Origin: Anadara kagoshimensis
Taxonomy: Eukaryota; Mollusca; Bivalvia; Arcoida; Arcidae
Direction: 5' to 3'
DNA: 64,000 bases
NCBI GenBank assembly: GCA_021292105.1
Contig: CM037857.1
Coordinates: 44,597,901-44,661,900, forward strand
Part shown: positions 14,801 to 24,030 of the stretch, piece after piece
Layout: each line of letters starts with the position of its first letter
How positions within the stretch are numbered: position 1 is the stretch's first letter
Notes under the pieces: model-generated
The model's input: the letters and a program-made list of their open reading frames with translations, nothing else
Told to the model about the DNA's origin: nothing
Databases searched by the model: none
Translations under genes and position numbers: made by a program

Positions 14801-17800
14801 TAGATATACAGTTGTTTATCTCTAATGTAGATATATAGTTGTTTATCTTCTAATGTAGATGTACAGTTGTTTATCTCCTAATGTAGATATACAGTTGTTT
14901 ATCTTCTATTGTAGATGTACAGTTGTTTATCTTAATGTAGATATACAGTTGTTTATCTTCTAATGTAGATATACAGTTGTTTATCTCCTAATGTAGATAT
15001 ACAGTTGTTTATCTTCTAATGTAGATGTACAGTTGTTTATCTCCTAGATATACAGTTGTTTATCTCCTAATGTAGATATACAGTTGTTTATCTTCTAATG
15101 TAGATGTACAGTTGTTTATCTCCTAGATATACAGTTGTTTATCTTCTAATGTAGATATATACATGTAGTTGTTTATCTCCTAATGTAGATGTACAGTTGT
15201 TTATCTTCTATTGTAGATATACAGTTGTTTATCTTCTATTGTAGATGTACAGTTGTTTATCTCTTAATGTAGATATATAGTTGTTTATCTTCTAATGTAG
15301 ATGTACAGTTGTTTATCTTCTAATGTAGATGTACAGTTGTTTATCTCCTAATGTAGATATACAGTTGTTTATCTTCTAATGTAGATGTACAGTTGTTTAC
15401 CTCCTAATGTAGATGTACAGTTGTTTACCTCCTAATGTAGATGTACAGTTGTTTACCTCCTAATGTAGATGTACAGTTGTTTATCTTCTAATGTAGATAT
15501 ACAGTTGTTTATCTTCTAATGTAGATGTACAGTTGTTTATCTCCTAATGTAGATATACAGTTGTTTATCTTCTAATGTAGATGTACAGTTGTTTACCTCC
15601 TAATGTAGATGTACAGTTGTTTATCTTCTAACGTAGATGTACAGTTGTTTACCTCCTAATGTAGATGTACAGTTGTTTATCTTCTAATGTAGATGTACAG
15701 TTGTTTACCTCCTAATGTAGATGTACAGTTGTTTATCTTCTAATGTAGATATACAGTTGTTTACCTCCTAATGTAGATGTACAGTTGTTTATCTTCTAAT
15801 GTAGATGTACAGTTGTTTATCTTCTAATGTAGATGTACAGTTGTTTATCTTCTAATGTAGATGTACAGTTGTTTATCTCCTAATGTAGATATATAGTTTT
15901 TTATCTTCTAATGTAGATATACAGTTGTTTATCTCCTAATGTAGATATACAGTTGTTTATCTTCTAATGTAGATGTACAGTTGTTTACCTCCTAATGTAG
16001 ATGTACAGTTGTTTATCTTCTATTGTAGATATACAGTTGTTTATCTCCTAATGTAGATATACAGTTGTTTATCTTCTATTGTAGATATACAGTTGCTTAT
16101 CGTCTAATGTAGATGTACAGTTGTTTATCTCCTAATGTAGATATATAGTTGTTTATCTTCTAATGTAGATGTACAGTTGTTTATCTCCTATTGTAGATAT
16201 ACAGTTGTTTATCTTCTATTGTAGATATACAGATGTTTATCTCCTAATGTAGATATACAGTTGTTTATCTAATGTAGATATACAGTTGTTTATCTTCTAA
16301 TGTAGATGTACAGTTGTTTATCTCCTAATGTAGATATACAGTTGTTTATCTTCTAATGTAGATGTACAGTTGTTTACCTCCTAATGTAGATGTACAGTTG
16401 TTTATCTTCTAATGTAGATATACAGTTGTTTATCTTCTAATGTAGATATACAGTTGTTTATCTCCTAATGTAGATATACAGTTGTTTATCTCTAATGTAG
16501 ATATACAGTTGTTTATCTTCTAATGTAGATGTATAGTTGTTTATCTCCTAAGATAGATGTACAGTTGTTTATCTCCTAATGTAGATATACAGTTGTTTAT
16601 CTTCTAATGTAGATGTACAGTTGTTTATCTCCTAATGGAGATGTACAGTTGTTCACTGGAAATTCATTTATGTTTCGTACTTTGATCTCTCTTTAACAAA
16701 TTGTTATTACTTTCCCAAAACTGTCATTGTACTTTTTTCAATTTTTGAGCATGTTATAGCAGAAACACATTTCAATCAACTGTATCCGGGTTTTCATTTC
16801 AATCGGAATTGACGTCAGTGGAGAAACGAAAGGTCGATTATCTGCATATTTTCATCAATAACTTTCTTAAATTTTTAAATGTAACAACATTTAACTTAAA
16901 ATTTCATATGCATTTATTTTGAGTTTGTGAACATTCACAGTTTTAAATTATAACGATTCTGAAGTTTTCATCATCATCATCATTAATTTATTTCCTCAAT
17001 ACTGGGATGCATGATAATATTAACTATAACTTAACTAATATATAATTTCATTAACAATAAATGTAAATATATATACAATAATGTTAGACAAAAAGATAAT
17101 ACATGAGTAATGTGTCTGAGTTAAACAAAAGAATTATGATCAGATATAGATGCTAGGTGGTAAGTCTGTGGTACACAGCAGAGACTTTTTTGATAAACTA
17201 AAAAATACCTTCCATTTTAGCAATAAATTTGCATAGACTGTTTTTATTGGAAGTATATGATACGCCCCAAATAACAAATGGTAAGATATTGGCAGTTATT
17301 TTGTTAAATCATAACTCTATGAGTTCTTTGGTTCCTTTGCATGGACTCTTTCTGATTAAGTGCCACATAGACTATTGTCTTCCAGTGTTGTCTCGTAGAA
17401 AAAAATGCAGCTATCAACAAACTGATGTAAATTATATACTAACGAGTATTTTTTTAAATAGTCCAAATACCTTGTATATATCCAAAGTGGTTTTCGTCCG
17501 GGGATTCGATAAATCTTTATAGGCGATAGAGAAAAACCTTTTTACTAGACTTTGGCGATTACTATTACATAGTTTTTTTTTAGGAATTAATAGTTTTCTC
17601 TTTTCAACCTCCTAAAATACTTTTGTATCTGATCATAGATTCTTTTTTAGCCCAAATACAACAATTTCAGACTTATTTGTATAAAAGCAAAATCGCAGGC
17701 AAATTTATATCCAATATTAAGCATATGCTGTAAGTATTGCGGGGACAATGCTACTGAGTATTCAGGCCTAGTCAGCATATGAATGATTCATTTTCATGTT

Positions 17801-19988
17801 CATTTTTCTGAATAGTACCGACGGTTTGGATATTTGCTTGTAATCAATGCAATTAAGAGTCAAATTCCTCTAGTGTTTAAAAACCTGATTCCACTCTCTT
17901 GGGGATTGCTTCGTATTTTACGTGCTCATAGAAAATAGAAATTGTGATTCAACACTGTTTTCATCATTTAATTTTGTCATTTTTTCGGCTATGGGTTCAT
18001 TTGTTCGGGGAAAATTATGGATGTGGTTATCTAACATGTAGGTAGATTCTTGGTTTGACATGGGATTTTGATGGAAATTAGTCGCGTCAAAATTGTGCTT
18101 CATCATATTTTTGTTAAGAAATATTGCACTGGTACCTATTTGAGATTGGTCAACAGTTGTGTTAATGTTCGCTCTTGTGAAAACTCTGTCATGTTCGGGG
18201 TGTTATATTTTATTAACATAAACAAAGTAATGGTACTATATCTAAACAGCAGACTATTGGTGAACTGTTTTTTTACGCTACCCGTATACATATACTATAC
18301 GTAATGTTACTTAATGGAATGTTTGTTGCACGATTGACCAATCACAGTGTTCTTTGTTTTAGATATAATAGATAACACATACTATAATTGGTGCATTAAA
18401 GCTGATTCCAGTACGAGGGGAGGTAAAACATTCATAGAACGGGGTTAATTTTGCCGCAACAAACCATACATTTTATTATTATTTTTCAATATAGTCCTCA
18501 TTTACCCCAATACACTTAGCCCACTTTTCTTTCAGACTGTCTTTACCATTGAAATAGAAGTCTTTGGTTTGGTCCTGAAACCATGCCTATGTGACAGACT
18601 TAAGTCCATCATCATCATGAAATCTGATTCCCCGTAAATGGGATTTCAAATTTCTAAATAGGAAATAATCACTGATTGCCAAATCGAGACTGTAGGGTGG
18701 ATTATAAAATTGTTCGATCTTGCATTCACGAATCGCTGCTTGTGCAATCCTTGACTTGTGCACAGGAGCATTGTCGTGAAGAAGCAATACCCCAGTGACA
18801 AAGATTCCAGCAGGTTTAAAATTGATTAACAGAACGCCTTTAGAATCCCAATACACAGTGGCCATGACTTTGTCAGCTGATGTTGGGGTTTGAATTTCTT
18901 TGGTGGGGGTGAGCCAGGGTGCTTCCATTGCAATGTCTTTTTTTTGGCTTCTGGGTCCCAATGATGAATCAATGTTTCATCACCAGGTACTACACGTAAA
19001 TAGAAGCTCTCCGGGTTATCATTATAAATGCCAAGAAAGTCCCGACTTGACTGGAGTCTTTGGAAGCGATCCTGCACATTAAGGTTTCTGGGGACCCATC
19101 TTGCGGATACTTTTGACATCCCAAGATGCTCGTAGATAACCATGTATACACTTTCATGTGAAATGTCACACTCCCTATCTATGTCATCAACCTAATTCGA
19201 CGATCACTCATGATAAGGGATTCCACAGACGTGACAACTTCCTTTGTGATGGCTTCAGCTGGTCGCCCTGACCGTGGGTCATCCTTCAGTGAGGTTCGCC
19301 CACGTTTAAAATCAGCTGACCATTTTGCTGCTGTGGAATAGGCAGGACCACTGTCACCGTACACATCGGCCATTCGCCGGTGAATTTCTTTGGCATTTGA
19401 TCCCTCTACTGTGAGGAACTTTATTATTGCTCTAAATTCAACATTTCGATTTACCATCATTGCTTGATGGTCACCAACTTTGACTGCTTTTGAGAATTAC
19501 ACAAATATGTTGTGACAACTAAACTTGATATGTTTAAAATGGTGAAACGATGCTTTGTAACAATAAACGTCTACTGAGTACTTTGTAAATGAATGTTTGA
19601 ACTTAAGTTAACATGAGTTATTTAATAAAACTTTGAAGGGCAGTTGACCATGTCTACTCTTACACATAATCACGTGACCGAGTTTTCATGAAGATATTGA
19701 AGATAATCAACCTATTGCTTCCTCGACGACGACAAGTTTTATGGATAGCTCCTGGTTTTCCAAATTGAAAAGAAACTCCTAACACATGGGGGAAATGACG
19801 TTTCAGCAACCGTTAACTCCAGTGCTTGACCAAAGGAGAGAATATTATGACCTATTCTCCCAAAAAGTGTTGCTTTTCTTCCTTTCAGTGTCGTTAAATT
19901 GTAATGTCTTGTTTTCTTGTTACGTTAACACATTTCTTTTCTTTTTCTTTTTCAGGCGTTTTGCGTAGAACATAATGCCCAAAAGTAA
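1476..19988 (+). CDS. Gene 1: PARP14-like protein with two macro domains, no ART domain (5' end outside window)
   Basis: I assembled eight exons: 1476-1546, 2216-2450, 3464-3685, 5099-5132, 6167-6237, 7402-7640, 11744-11965 and 19956-19988. Phases agree at every junction and the 3' end is a TAA after AFCVEHNAQK. The visible part encodes about 374 residues, allowing for one-base frameshifts in exons 2216-2450 and 7402-7640. It forms two macro domains, each with a beta-strand such as DVxVC, a GG..xxxxC..xxPxG segment, and the glycine-rich phosphate loop GTGALGYP or GTGILEYP. Macro domains bind ADP-ribose. In PARP14 relatives they precede a C-terminal ADP-ribosyltransferase domain; here the frame stops directly after macro 2. 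RRM and KH-like exons, as in gene 2, probably lie to the left. Family assignment is firm; exact function is inferred. If the frameshifts are real, this is a pseudogene. Confidence 0.82.
2079..2162. repeat. Foldback sequence with a poly-C tract
   Basis: AATCTCACC (2079-2087) is inverted as GGTGAGATT at the other end. The inner arms AAACATTTCAG and CTGAAATGTT surround a second stem, CAGAGAC/GTCTCTG. A run of about 13-14 C lies near 2140-2153. It sits in a gene 1 intron and looks like a tiny foldback element. Confidence 0.6.
2216..2450 (+). CDS. Gene 1 exon: central part of macro domain 1, frameshifted
   Basis: The exon lies between acceptor AAATAG (2215) and donor ACT|GTAAGT. It opens as ADVLVCSTNQILNR. 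From 2268 the reading continues one frame over as VGKNLLQLGGDDLQNECDKK and on through YPSG to CIYLGRLRN. At 235 nt it is one base too long for the phases at both ends (234 expected), with the shift near TAGGGATTGC (about 2251-2260). This may be an assembly error or real damage. An alternative acceptor at 2219 gives an immediate in-frame stop. Confidence 0.75.
2500..3030. repeat. Dispersed repeat A, two copies in opposite orientation
   Basis: At 2500-2632 lies a copy in one orientation (core CACCAGGAAAATGAATC). At 2745-3030 lies a fuller copy in the other, containing CCTGGATATATTTGACGTCT, TAGCTAGCTAAACAGGAGGT and CTTCTGGATTGTGATTCGG. The same blocks recur at least 15 more times in this window, always ending near GGATTAGTATGTTTGTTTTT. 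No coding capacity or inverted termini are evident. It lies in a gene 1 intron. Confidence 0.85.
3464..3685 (+). CDS. Gene 1 exon: C-terminal part of macro domain 1
   Basis: The 222-nt, phase-0 exon runs from acceptor TTTCAG to donor AAT|GTAAGT. It encodes ILCNFVYDCLIKA, then SVAFPALGTGALGYPIESVA (the ADP-ribose phosphate loop plus following helix) and ends FVIYHKDTKTLN. Exons 11744-11965 and 57624-57845 have exactly the same length, phase and motif order. Confidence 0.92.
3755..4185 (+). repeat. Dispersed repeat A, two diverged copies
   Basis: Copies at about 3755-3960 and 4030-4185 contain ACTTCCGGACGACC and CTTACCCTTCCGGAGCACCC respectively, both ending in the GGTATG or TAGTATGTTTG block. 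A reverse fragment follows at about 4480-4590 (CACGTGAACTTCCACCAGGG). The remainder of 3686-5098 is AT-rich intron. Confidence 0.8.
5099..5132 (+). CDS. Gene 1 exon: linker between macro domains
   Basis: A 34-nt exon between acceptor TTTTTTAG and donor AAAAA|GTAAGT encodes AFEDHRQLMTK plus one base of the next codon. Its position after the 222-nt macro exon and its opening AF match the terminal exons at 19956 and 60054, which instead run into a stop. Phases fit both neighbours exactly, which supports this very short exon. Confidence 0.75.
5430..5550 (+). repeat. Dispersed repeat D, partial copy
   Basis: The stretch with TTGGTCCGAACATTACTGATG and GGCCATCTAGTGTTG recurs in diverged form at 56070-56225 in the same direction, and at 51135-51375 and about 61700-62010 in reverse. 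It looks like the end of a longer dispersed element. Confidence 0.6.
5630..6045. repeat. Dispersed repeat A, three fragments
   Basis: Fragments at 5630-5720 (reverse), 5750-5915 (forward, with CTTACCCTTCCGGAGCACCC) and 5930-6045 (reverse, with CTAAACGTGAACGCCACCAG) lie side by side just before the first exon of macro domain 2. They suggest repeated insertion of this family into itself. Confidence 0.75.
6167..6237 (+). CDS. Gene 1 exon: start of macro domain 2
   Basis: The 71-nt exon after acceptor TTTCAG ends at AAG|GTAGGT. It completes the split codon from exon 5099-5132 as ATG and reads MNPYITPRCHFDVIIEGISL then PDKK. Length and phases equal those of exon 1476-1546. Confidence 0.82.
7010..7325 (+). 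repeat. Dispersed repeat A, long copy
   Basis: It contains the blocks TTGTTGATAAGTTTGATGTC, CCTGGATATATTTGACGTCT, TAGCTAGCTAAACAGGAGGT, CTTACCCTTCCGGAGCACCC and GGATTAGTATATTTGTTT in consensus order. It is one of the best-preserved copies and ends about 75 bp before the next coding exon. Confidence 0.9.
7402..7640 (+). CDS. Gene 1 exon: central part of macro domain 2, frameshifted
   Basis: The exon runs from acceptor TATGTAG to donor AAG|GTAGGA. It opens VDVMVCNALK; the remainder reads in another frame as LEVWGALLNAIRQKGGAEME, NDCRTRFPNG and CSRIYFGVLPSYKNNP to SAEK. At 239 nt it is one base short of the 240 required. The shift falls at or near the A5 run at about 7429-7433. A homopolymer error or a true deletion are both possible. 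Confidence 0.78.
8282..8319. repeat. (TTA)n microsatellite
   Basis: About 12 uninterrupted TTA repeats in the large intron between the second and third exons of macro domain 2. Confidence 0.95.
8807..8860. repeat. (ATTT)n microsatellite
   Basis: About 12 ATTT units follow a short ATATAT stretch. The surrounding intron, 7641-9740, is otherwise AT-rich with no recognisable gene. Confidence 0.95.
9753..10280 (-). repeat. Dispersed repeat A, longest copy
   Basis: This copy preserves all blocks in order from GGATTAGTATGTG (about 10265) down to a distal region (about 9790-9920) with GCAATATACCTGCTTCTCCT. Its minus strand holds two overlapping open stretches of 118 and 81 codons, for example NMELWGVKYIQGNPGHRDIK. 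Shorter copies share part of this, but frames are not kept between copies, so I treat it as a non-coding repeat. Confidence 0.85.
10425..10462. repeat. (TAC)n microsatellite
   Basis: Two clusters of TAC/ACT repeats separated by a few bases. On the minus strand this gives a short run of valines and is not coding. Confidence 0.9.
11331..11391. mobile_element. Hairpin MITE (61 bp) with 4-bp target duplication
   Basis: TGTCATGTGTTACTTCTGAA at the left is inverted, with a few mismatches, as CTCAAAAGTAGCACATGACA at the right, around a short AT loop. CAGC occurs directly on both sides (11327-11330 and 11392-11395) as a probable target duplication. A related double hairpin is at 61718-61832, flanked by GCAG. 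No internal gene. Confidence 0.75.
11418..11645 (+). repeat. Dispersed repeat B
   Basis: It shares in order AACTAGAATTG, GGGAGCCAAATAC, GCCATGAAGATT-like, GAAGTTTTATGACAGTC, GATTTTACACGGACG and GATTCCTATATA blocks with the reverse copy at 46157-46425. It ends about 100 bp before the last macro exon of gene 1. Confidence 0.8.
11744..11965 (+). CDS. Gene 1 exon: C-terminal part of macro domain 2
   Basis: The 222-nt, phase-0 exon runs from acceptor TTCTATAG to donor GAT|GTGAGT. It encodes ALHKLVYDSLDMASNCGNST, then IAFPPMGTGILEYPHQRAAA (phosphate loop) and ends FTILPTDLKSWD. In the loop GTGILEYP a Glu occupies the position that is Gly in GTGALGYP and GTGNGGYP. It is closer to gene 2 exon 57624-57845 (both have STIAFP and VKDFDK- or IKDFDK-like stretches) than to macro 1. 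Confidence 0.92.
12202..12495. repeat. 28-bp tandem array, left segment
   Basis: About ten diverged copies of a unit built around GATGTACAGTTGTTTATCTC. It is the same array as 13725-16652, separated from it by a perfect palindrome and about 1.1 kb of unrelated sequence. Confidence 0.9.
12503..12639. repeat. Perfect palindrome, 67-nt arms and 3-nt loop
   Basis: The arm 12503-12569, starting GTTATCTGGTTTTTAGGCAG, is the exact reverse complement of 12573-12639, with only TGC between. I checked all 67 positions and found no mismatch. It sits where the left 28-bp array segment ends. It could be a very young foldback, a hairpin-prone insertion end, or an assembly or library fold-back artefact. Confidence 0.97.
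12640..13722. mobile_element. Probable insertion splitting the 28-bp array
   Basis: About 1.08 kb of non-array sequence interrupts the array. Its ends carry a weak inverted match: TTTATCATTTTATTCAGA (12643-12660) against the reverse complement of TCTGAAAAATGATAAA (about 13706-13721). Near 13600-13660 a short direct repetition of TTATTACCCG occurs. A 69-codon open stretch at 13189-13398 has no recognisable domain. Together with the palindrome it may be one non-autonomous element. Confidence 0.45.
13725..16652. repeat. 28-bp tandem array, main segment, about 105 copies
   Basis: The unit is TGTAGATATACAGTTGTTTA followed by TCTCCTAA, with alternatives GATGTACAG, TCTTCTAA and TTACCTCC. Some units lack about 7 bp (TCTCCTAGATATACAG). 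Blocks of units repeat together: the order near 14510-14660 recurs near 15010-15160. The array fills much of the last intron of gene 1. Confidence 0.97.
16653..18478. other. AT-rich intron stretch without recognised features
   Basis: There is a short TCA run near 16970-16984. An open stretch of 97 codons at 17229-17522 starts MHRLFLLEVYDT but matches no domain I know and is not supported by splice sites or context. I see no mobile-element ends. Confidence 0.6.
18479..19460 (-). pseudogene. Decayed mariner-type transposase
   Basis: Reading the minus strand, an N-terminal helix-turn-helix part (NVEFRAIIKFLTVEGSNAKE to DDPRSGRPAEAI) is followed by the catalytic region. The three metal-binding aspartates lie in GDETLIHHWDPEAKKK, LLHDNAPVHKS and PPYSLDLAISDYF, the D,D34D pattern of mariner. 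The tail KWAKCIGVNEDYIEK reaches a stop at 18479. Inactivating changes: a frameshift near 19185, another near 18880, an apparent loss of about 25-30 residues between NFKPAG and GVLLLHDN, and a TAG just after SVT (about 18590). Terminal inverted repeats were not recognised. It lies antisense in the last intron of gene 1. Confidence 0.9.
19956..19988 (+). CDS. Gene 1 terminal exon: AFCVEHNAQK-stop
   Basis: After a long pyrimidine tract and acceptor TTTTTCAG, the phase-0 exon reads AFCVEHNAQK then TAA. It matches the terminal exon of gene 2 (AFRCEEKGQK-stop) in length, phase, opening AF, the Glu at position 5 and the closing QK. That match, 8 kb from the preceding exon, is the main support. It closes the protein directly after macro domain 2. 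Confidence 0.75.
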   Translation, partial: AFCVEHNAQK

Positions 19989-20110
19989 AAAGAAAAGTAA
20001 ACATTGTGTATTGTTACTATTGATGAAGATGCAAAAAATCTTAAAAAGATTACTGGTTCAAAACCTGGATTAAAGGATAACCTATGTAAAATTGTGAACT
20101 AAAAATGACG

Positions 20111-20116
20111 AATAAA
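20111..20116 (+). terminator. Candidate polyadenylation signal of gene 1
   Basis: AATAAA lies 123 nt after the TAA of the terminal exon, a plausible 3' UTR length. The downstream sequence is AT-rich with no strong GT-rich element noticed. Confidence 0.5.
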
Positions 20117-21145
20117 GACATATAAATTAATAAAAAGTAAGCCATTCCCTATGCGATTTGGTAACATTTGAAAAAACATGCAATATTTGTGCGTCATCGC
20201 CATAGAAGAATATTTAACTATTGTTTTGAGCATTTTATTTTTTTATTTTTGTTCAACCATAAGAAGGTCCGGTATTTTCCGATCACGCAAAATACTTTAA
20301 AACATCAGTTAAAATTCTCACAGTTATGGCTTTTTTCATAAAGGAATTTGTCTATAGAGGAAGAAAAATTCAAACAGTTTAATTAAAACTCAAACAAAAT
20401 CACTTTCTGTATAGTATTGTAAATGTACATTTCAGCTGTCACAATACTGGTATTCTAAATATGATAAGTATGTTCATGTTTCTTCAATAATGTCTTCTGA
20501 AAGAGGAATCCGTTGCACAATTGTTAATGTTTACAAACTACATTGGTTATGTATTTGACTTAAAAATATTTTAACGCTTATTATTCATTGTACAGTGTTC
20601 AGTAAATATGTTGATGATTCAGATATATTTTTCATTATACAAAAAAAGATGCAAGTATATTTTTTATTTCTTAAAAATCGAGATTTTATATTCTTTTATT
20701 ATTTATTTTATTAAATAAATGCTTGTATATTCATTGTTGAATGTATGTTTCAATGCAGTATAGTTTTAGTTTGAGAAGTGTTTTCTTGAACATAGTCTTA
20801 TGTTAGTATTGGTTCATCACTTTCCTAGGTATTGTTTTGTACTTTGTATCCTTCCATCATGGTTTCTGTTTATGAGGATTTCATGTTTTTCATGTTGATT
20901 TTCGATATTGTTAATATATTCACCTTTACATGTACAGTTTTCTTATTTGTGTGATGACAAAATATATTTTGGTACTTTTCATTACACAATGTTTAAAATT
21001 TGTACTATATTTGTTATAAACTTTTTTTGGTAACGACAAAATATCTTGTTTAATTTCACCGTGATATGATTTTGTGCAGTTGAAATAAAACTTCTTCATT
21101 TATATAAAACAAAATTTCTTATCTTTGAGGTATTATGATTTAATA
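20117..21145. other. AT-rich intergenic stretch
   Basis: About 1 kb with no gene, RNA or repeat that I recognise. Confidence 0.6.
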
Positions 21146-21149
21146 AAAA

Positions 21150-21440
21150 ACAAACATACCAATCTATGTCAGAATCACAATCAAGAAGCAAAGTAAAAAC
21201 TTTGAATTGACAAGTTAGGTTACACACGTGAACTTCCACTAGGGAAGTGAAATGTGTTCAAGTTTGAACAGTAATTCGTGTCGGCATCAAAGACATAATA
21301 TATCATTTGATTGATTATTTGTTCATTCTTATATTGATATCAACAAAATACATTCCGATTGATCTTATCATGAGTTACTCCTTCCGGAGCAAACGGACTC
21401 ACTTCACTGTTGGAAGTTCTTAAGTTTTTAGTAGTCTCCA
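21150..21440. repeat. Dispersed repeat A, two fragments
   Basis: A reverse copy at 21150-21250 (CAAACATACCAATCTATGTC, then GAACTTCCACTAGGGAAGTG) and a forward fragment at 21370-21435 (CCTTCCGGAGCAAACGGACT). Confidence 0.75.
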
Positions 21441-22094
21441 AACGAGGGATTTAAAAGTGTTAGTTCACAGACACACTATGAAGCATATTGTAAAGCGCAA
21501 ACGAACGGTGGAATTAATTCACAGATACCTACGTCCAACCAGAAGTAGAACGAACATTGGTAAGCAACCTCGGACTTGTAGGGAAAATGCCTCAACAAGT
21601 TGGCCACTATGGTCCCTCAAAAAACTTATAGATAAACTTTTTTAATAGAGTAAATTTATATTACATTTTACTTTACTTTACAAATAGGAAGTCTACAAAT
21701 TTAATTTGAATTGCAATATAAATTTTGTAGACTATCATGGTGTAATTTCATCGATAAAATATATGTTGAAAAAGAATAATGAAATGAAATGAATTCCAGT
21801 GAATTTAGAAATATTTTTTATCAGTAGGAAAGTTCAAAAGACATACACAATATGTTAAAGCAAAATAATACGATACCAACCGCAAGGCTAAAATGGCAAG
21901 ATCTTTGAAGATATAAATACAAAAATATAGCTAATTTATTCAACAACTTTTAGTCCAAAACTGCAGTGGTTTTAATACAGAATTGTTAATAATATTAGCG
22001 CTACTAACGCTTTTTTGTTTAAGATTAGGTTAAATATGATCCAAAATGTACTTTTTGTAAACAAAGTAATGAACTGCAATCCACCTTTTCTGGG

Positions 22095-22450
22095 AATGTG
22101 ATAAAACACAAACACTTATCCATGCTCGAATCACAATCCAGAAGCAAAGTAAAAAAATGGAACTGACAAATCAGGTTAAACACGCGAACTTCCACCAAGG
22201 AAGTGAGAACGGATGCTCCGGAAGAGTAAGCATCTCCTGCTAAGCAAGCTACACCCACTACGTGTGTAATAAAAATTGTGTGAAAAGAACATGGAACTAT
22301 GGGACGTCAAATATATCCAGAAATTCTGGACACAGACATATCAAACTTAGCATCAATACTGTGATGACGGCCATAAAACGTTTTGATAAGCCTAGGCTTG
22401 CAAATATCCCTGAGTCAACAATTTATTTGCAAGCAGCCTGTTTCGTTGTA
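22095..22450 (-). repeat. Dispersed repeat A, long copy in reverse
   Basis: Blocks AATCACAATCCAGAAGCAAA, GAACTTCCACCAAGGAAGTG, GGAACATGGAACTATGGGAC and ACAATTTATTTGCAAGCAGC follow in consensus order. Between 21440 and 22095, and from 22450 to 22856, nothing else is recognised. Confidence 0.9.
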
Positions 22451-22851
22451 CAAAGCATATGTGCAATGTTTTTAGAAGAACTAGATACATACCTGATTTT
22501 TACAAAACAGCATATTATAAGATTTTACAAAACTAATTATATAATGAGACTTTATTCTCAATAGTAGAATAAAAATTTGATTATAGTCCATATAAAATAT
22601 TTTATAAATTTAGATCCCTTGGCTAATCCCTGTCACTAAATTCATTTAAGTATATTCTGGCTGATGTATACAAAATTGAAAAAAAATTGCTACGAGCAGA
22701 AATAATCTTGAAAAATTTATTAAAGAATGGCAGCAATACCACAATATTGTAGTAACTTAAATTTATATCTGTTTATCATGATGAAACATGGAAGTAACAT
22801 TGTGCTGAAAGACCTTTTAACATTTCAACCACTAATTGTGATATATATGTA

Positions 22852-22856
<5 letters not shown>

Positions 22857-22899
<43 letters not shown>
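22857..22899. repeat. (CT)n microsatellite
   Basis: About 21 CT dinucleotides. Confidence 0.97.
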
Positions 22900-22904
<5 letters not shown>

Positions 22905-23707
22905 ACGCATTCATTGTGCAAGATTACATTGTATCATTATATGTATATATGTTAGAATATTGTTAAGGTATGATGAAGTAAACTAAAAAAATAAATAGAA
23001 AAAAGCAAGTCTATAAATATGCATTCAGTTGTTGTTATTTGTATTTAATGTCCTTTTTATTTAACAAATCATCGTAAGCTTTGTAGAGATTCCACTGTAA
23101 GTGGGTGTAACCCGGAAAGAAACAGAGTAAGGTCACATTGTAGCTAACTTAAAGTAACTATACGCTAACGGTATGGATATGTGTGCCTTTTAGAAGTAAA
23201 ACATATGGAGTTACTATATAAATGCTTATGATGATTTTCATTCATAATTGTTAACAACATCTGGAAATTTATAACATTGGCTATGAAACATTATTTGAAC
23301 AACTTTTTAATATTTTTTTCACATATTGCTGCATTATAATCCAACACAATTATTTTATATGTTACCAAACAGAAACATACATGTACGAATTAACCTTTTT
23401 AATGTTATGTGGAATAACTATTTTATTATAATTATTCCATAAAAATATGCCGAAATAATAATAATAAATAAATATATTTTATTTAAGTGTCACATGTTAA
23501 TAAGCATAAAAATGTAAAATTCTTTAAACATGTTAAAATATTAACACCTAGCCAAGCTGACTTAAGAGACACTAACTAATAAAAAGAAATAAAGGTCATT
23601 TAAGGGACATTACTATATATACTATATATAAGAGATTAAAAACAGATACGTCGTATATATATCTTAAAAACTGTTGAGGCTAAAATGCCTTGAAGTGACG
23701 GCTCATT

Positions 23708-23995
23708 CATTAAAAACGATAATTTACCACAGGAAAAGAGATTTTAAAAGTTTGGTAAAATCTAAATTGCTGAATAAAACAAATACGGTCAATTAAAAAG
23801 TGAACTTCATCATCCTCAATTGCACTGCTATCGCATAAAATACATTTTCTATCGCGAAGGAGTGTTTTGTTATACCGATCGGTTTCGATGTTCAGTTTTA
23901 TGTTCCCATACAGAAATATAGCTTCTGTCATTTCGTAGTGACAAATTGTGACATTGGCTTTTCGATATGAAAAACGTACTGTTTACATAGCATCA
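23708..23995 (-). mobile_element. 3' coding end of a non-LTR retrotransposon (LINE fragment)
   Basis: The minus strand reads ANVTICHYEMTEAIFLYGNI, KLNIETDRYNKTLLRDRKCI, then LCDSSAIEDDEVHFLIDRIC and a stop. The order ETxRYxKT, RxCxxC, EDExHFLxxC is the zinc-knuckle-like C-terminal motif seen after the reverse transcriptase domain in many animal LINE ORFs. Only the last 90-odd residues remain, a 5'-truncated copy as usual for such elements. Confidence 0.7.
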
Positions 23996-24030
23996 ATTAA
24001 AGTAGCAGATTTTCCGAGTCTTCTATTTAG

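Noticed and set aside
12202..16652. CRISPR-like array (28-bp repeats)
   Set aside because: The units are directly contiguous with no unique spacers, and the setting is an animal intron.
17229..17522. 97-codon open frame
   Set aside because: It lies in the intron of gene 1, resembles no domain known to me and is not supported by splice signals.
18415..19800. Terminal inverted repeats of the mariner
   Set aside because: No convincing inverted pair was found around the transposase relic; the full extent of the element is left open.
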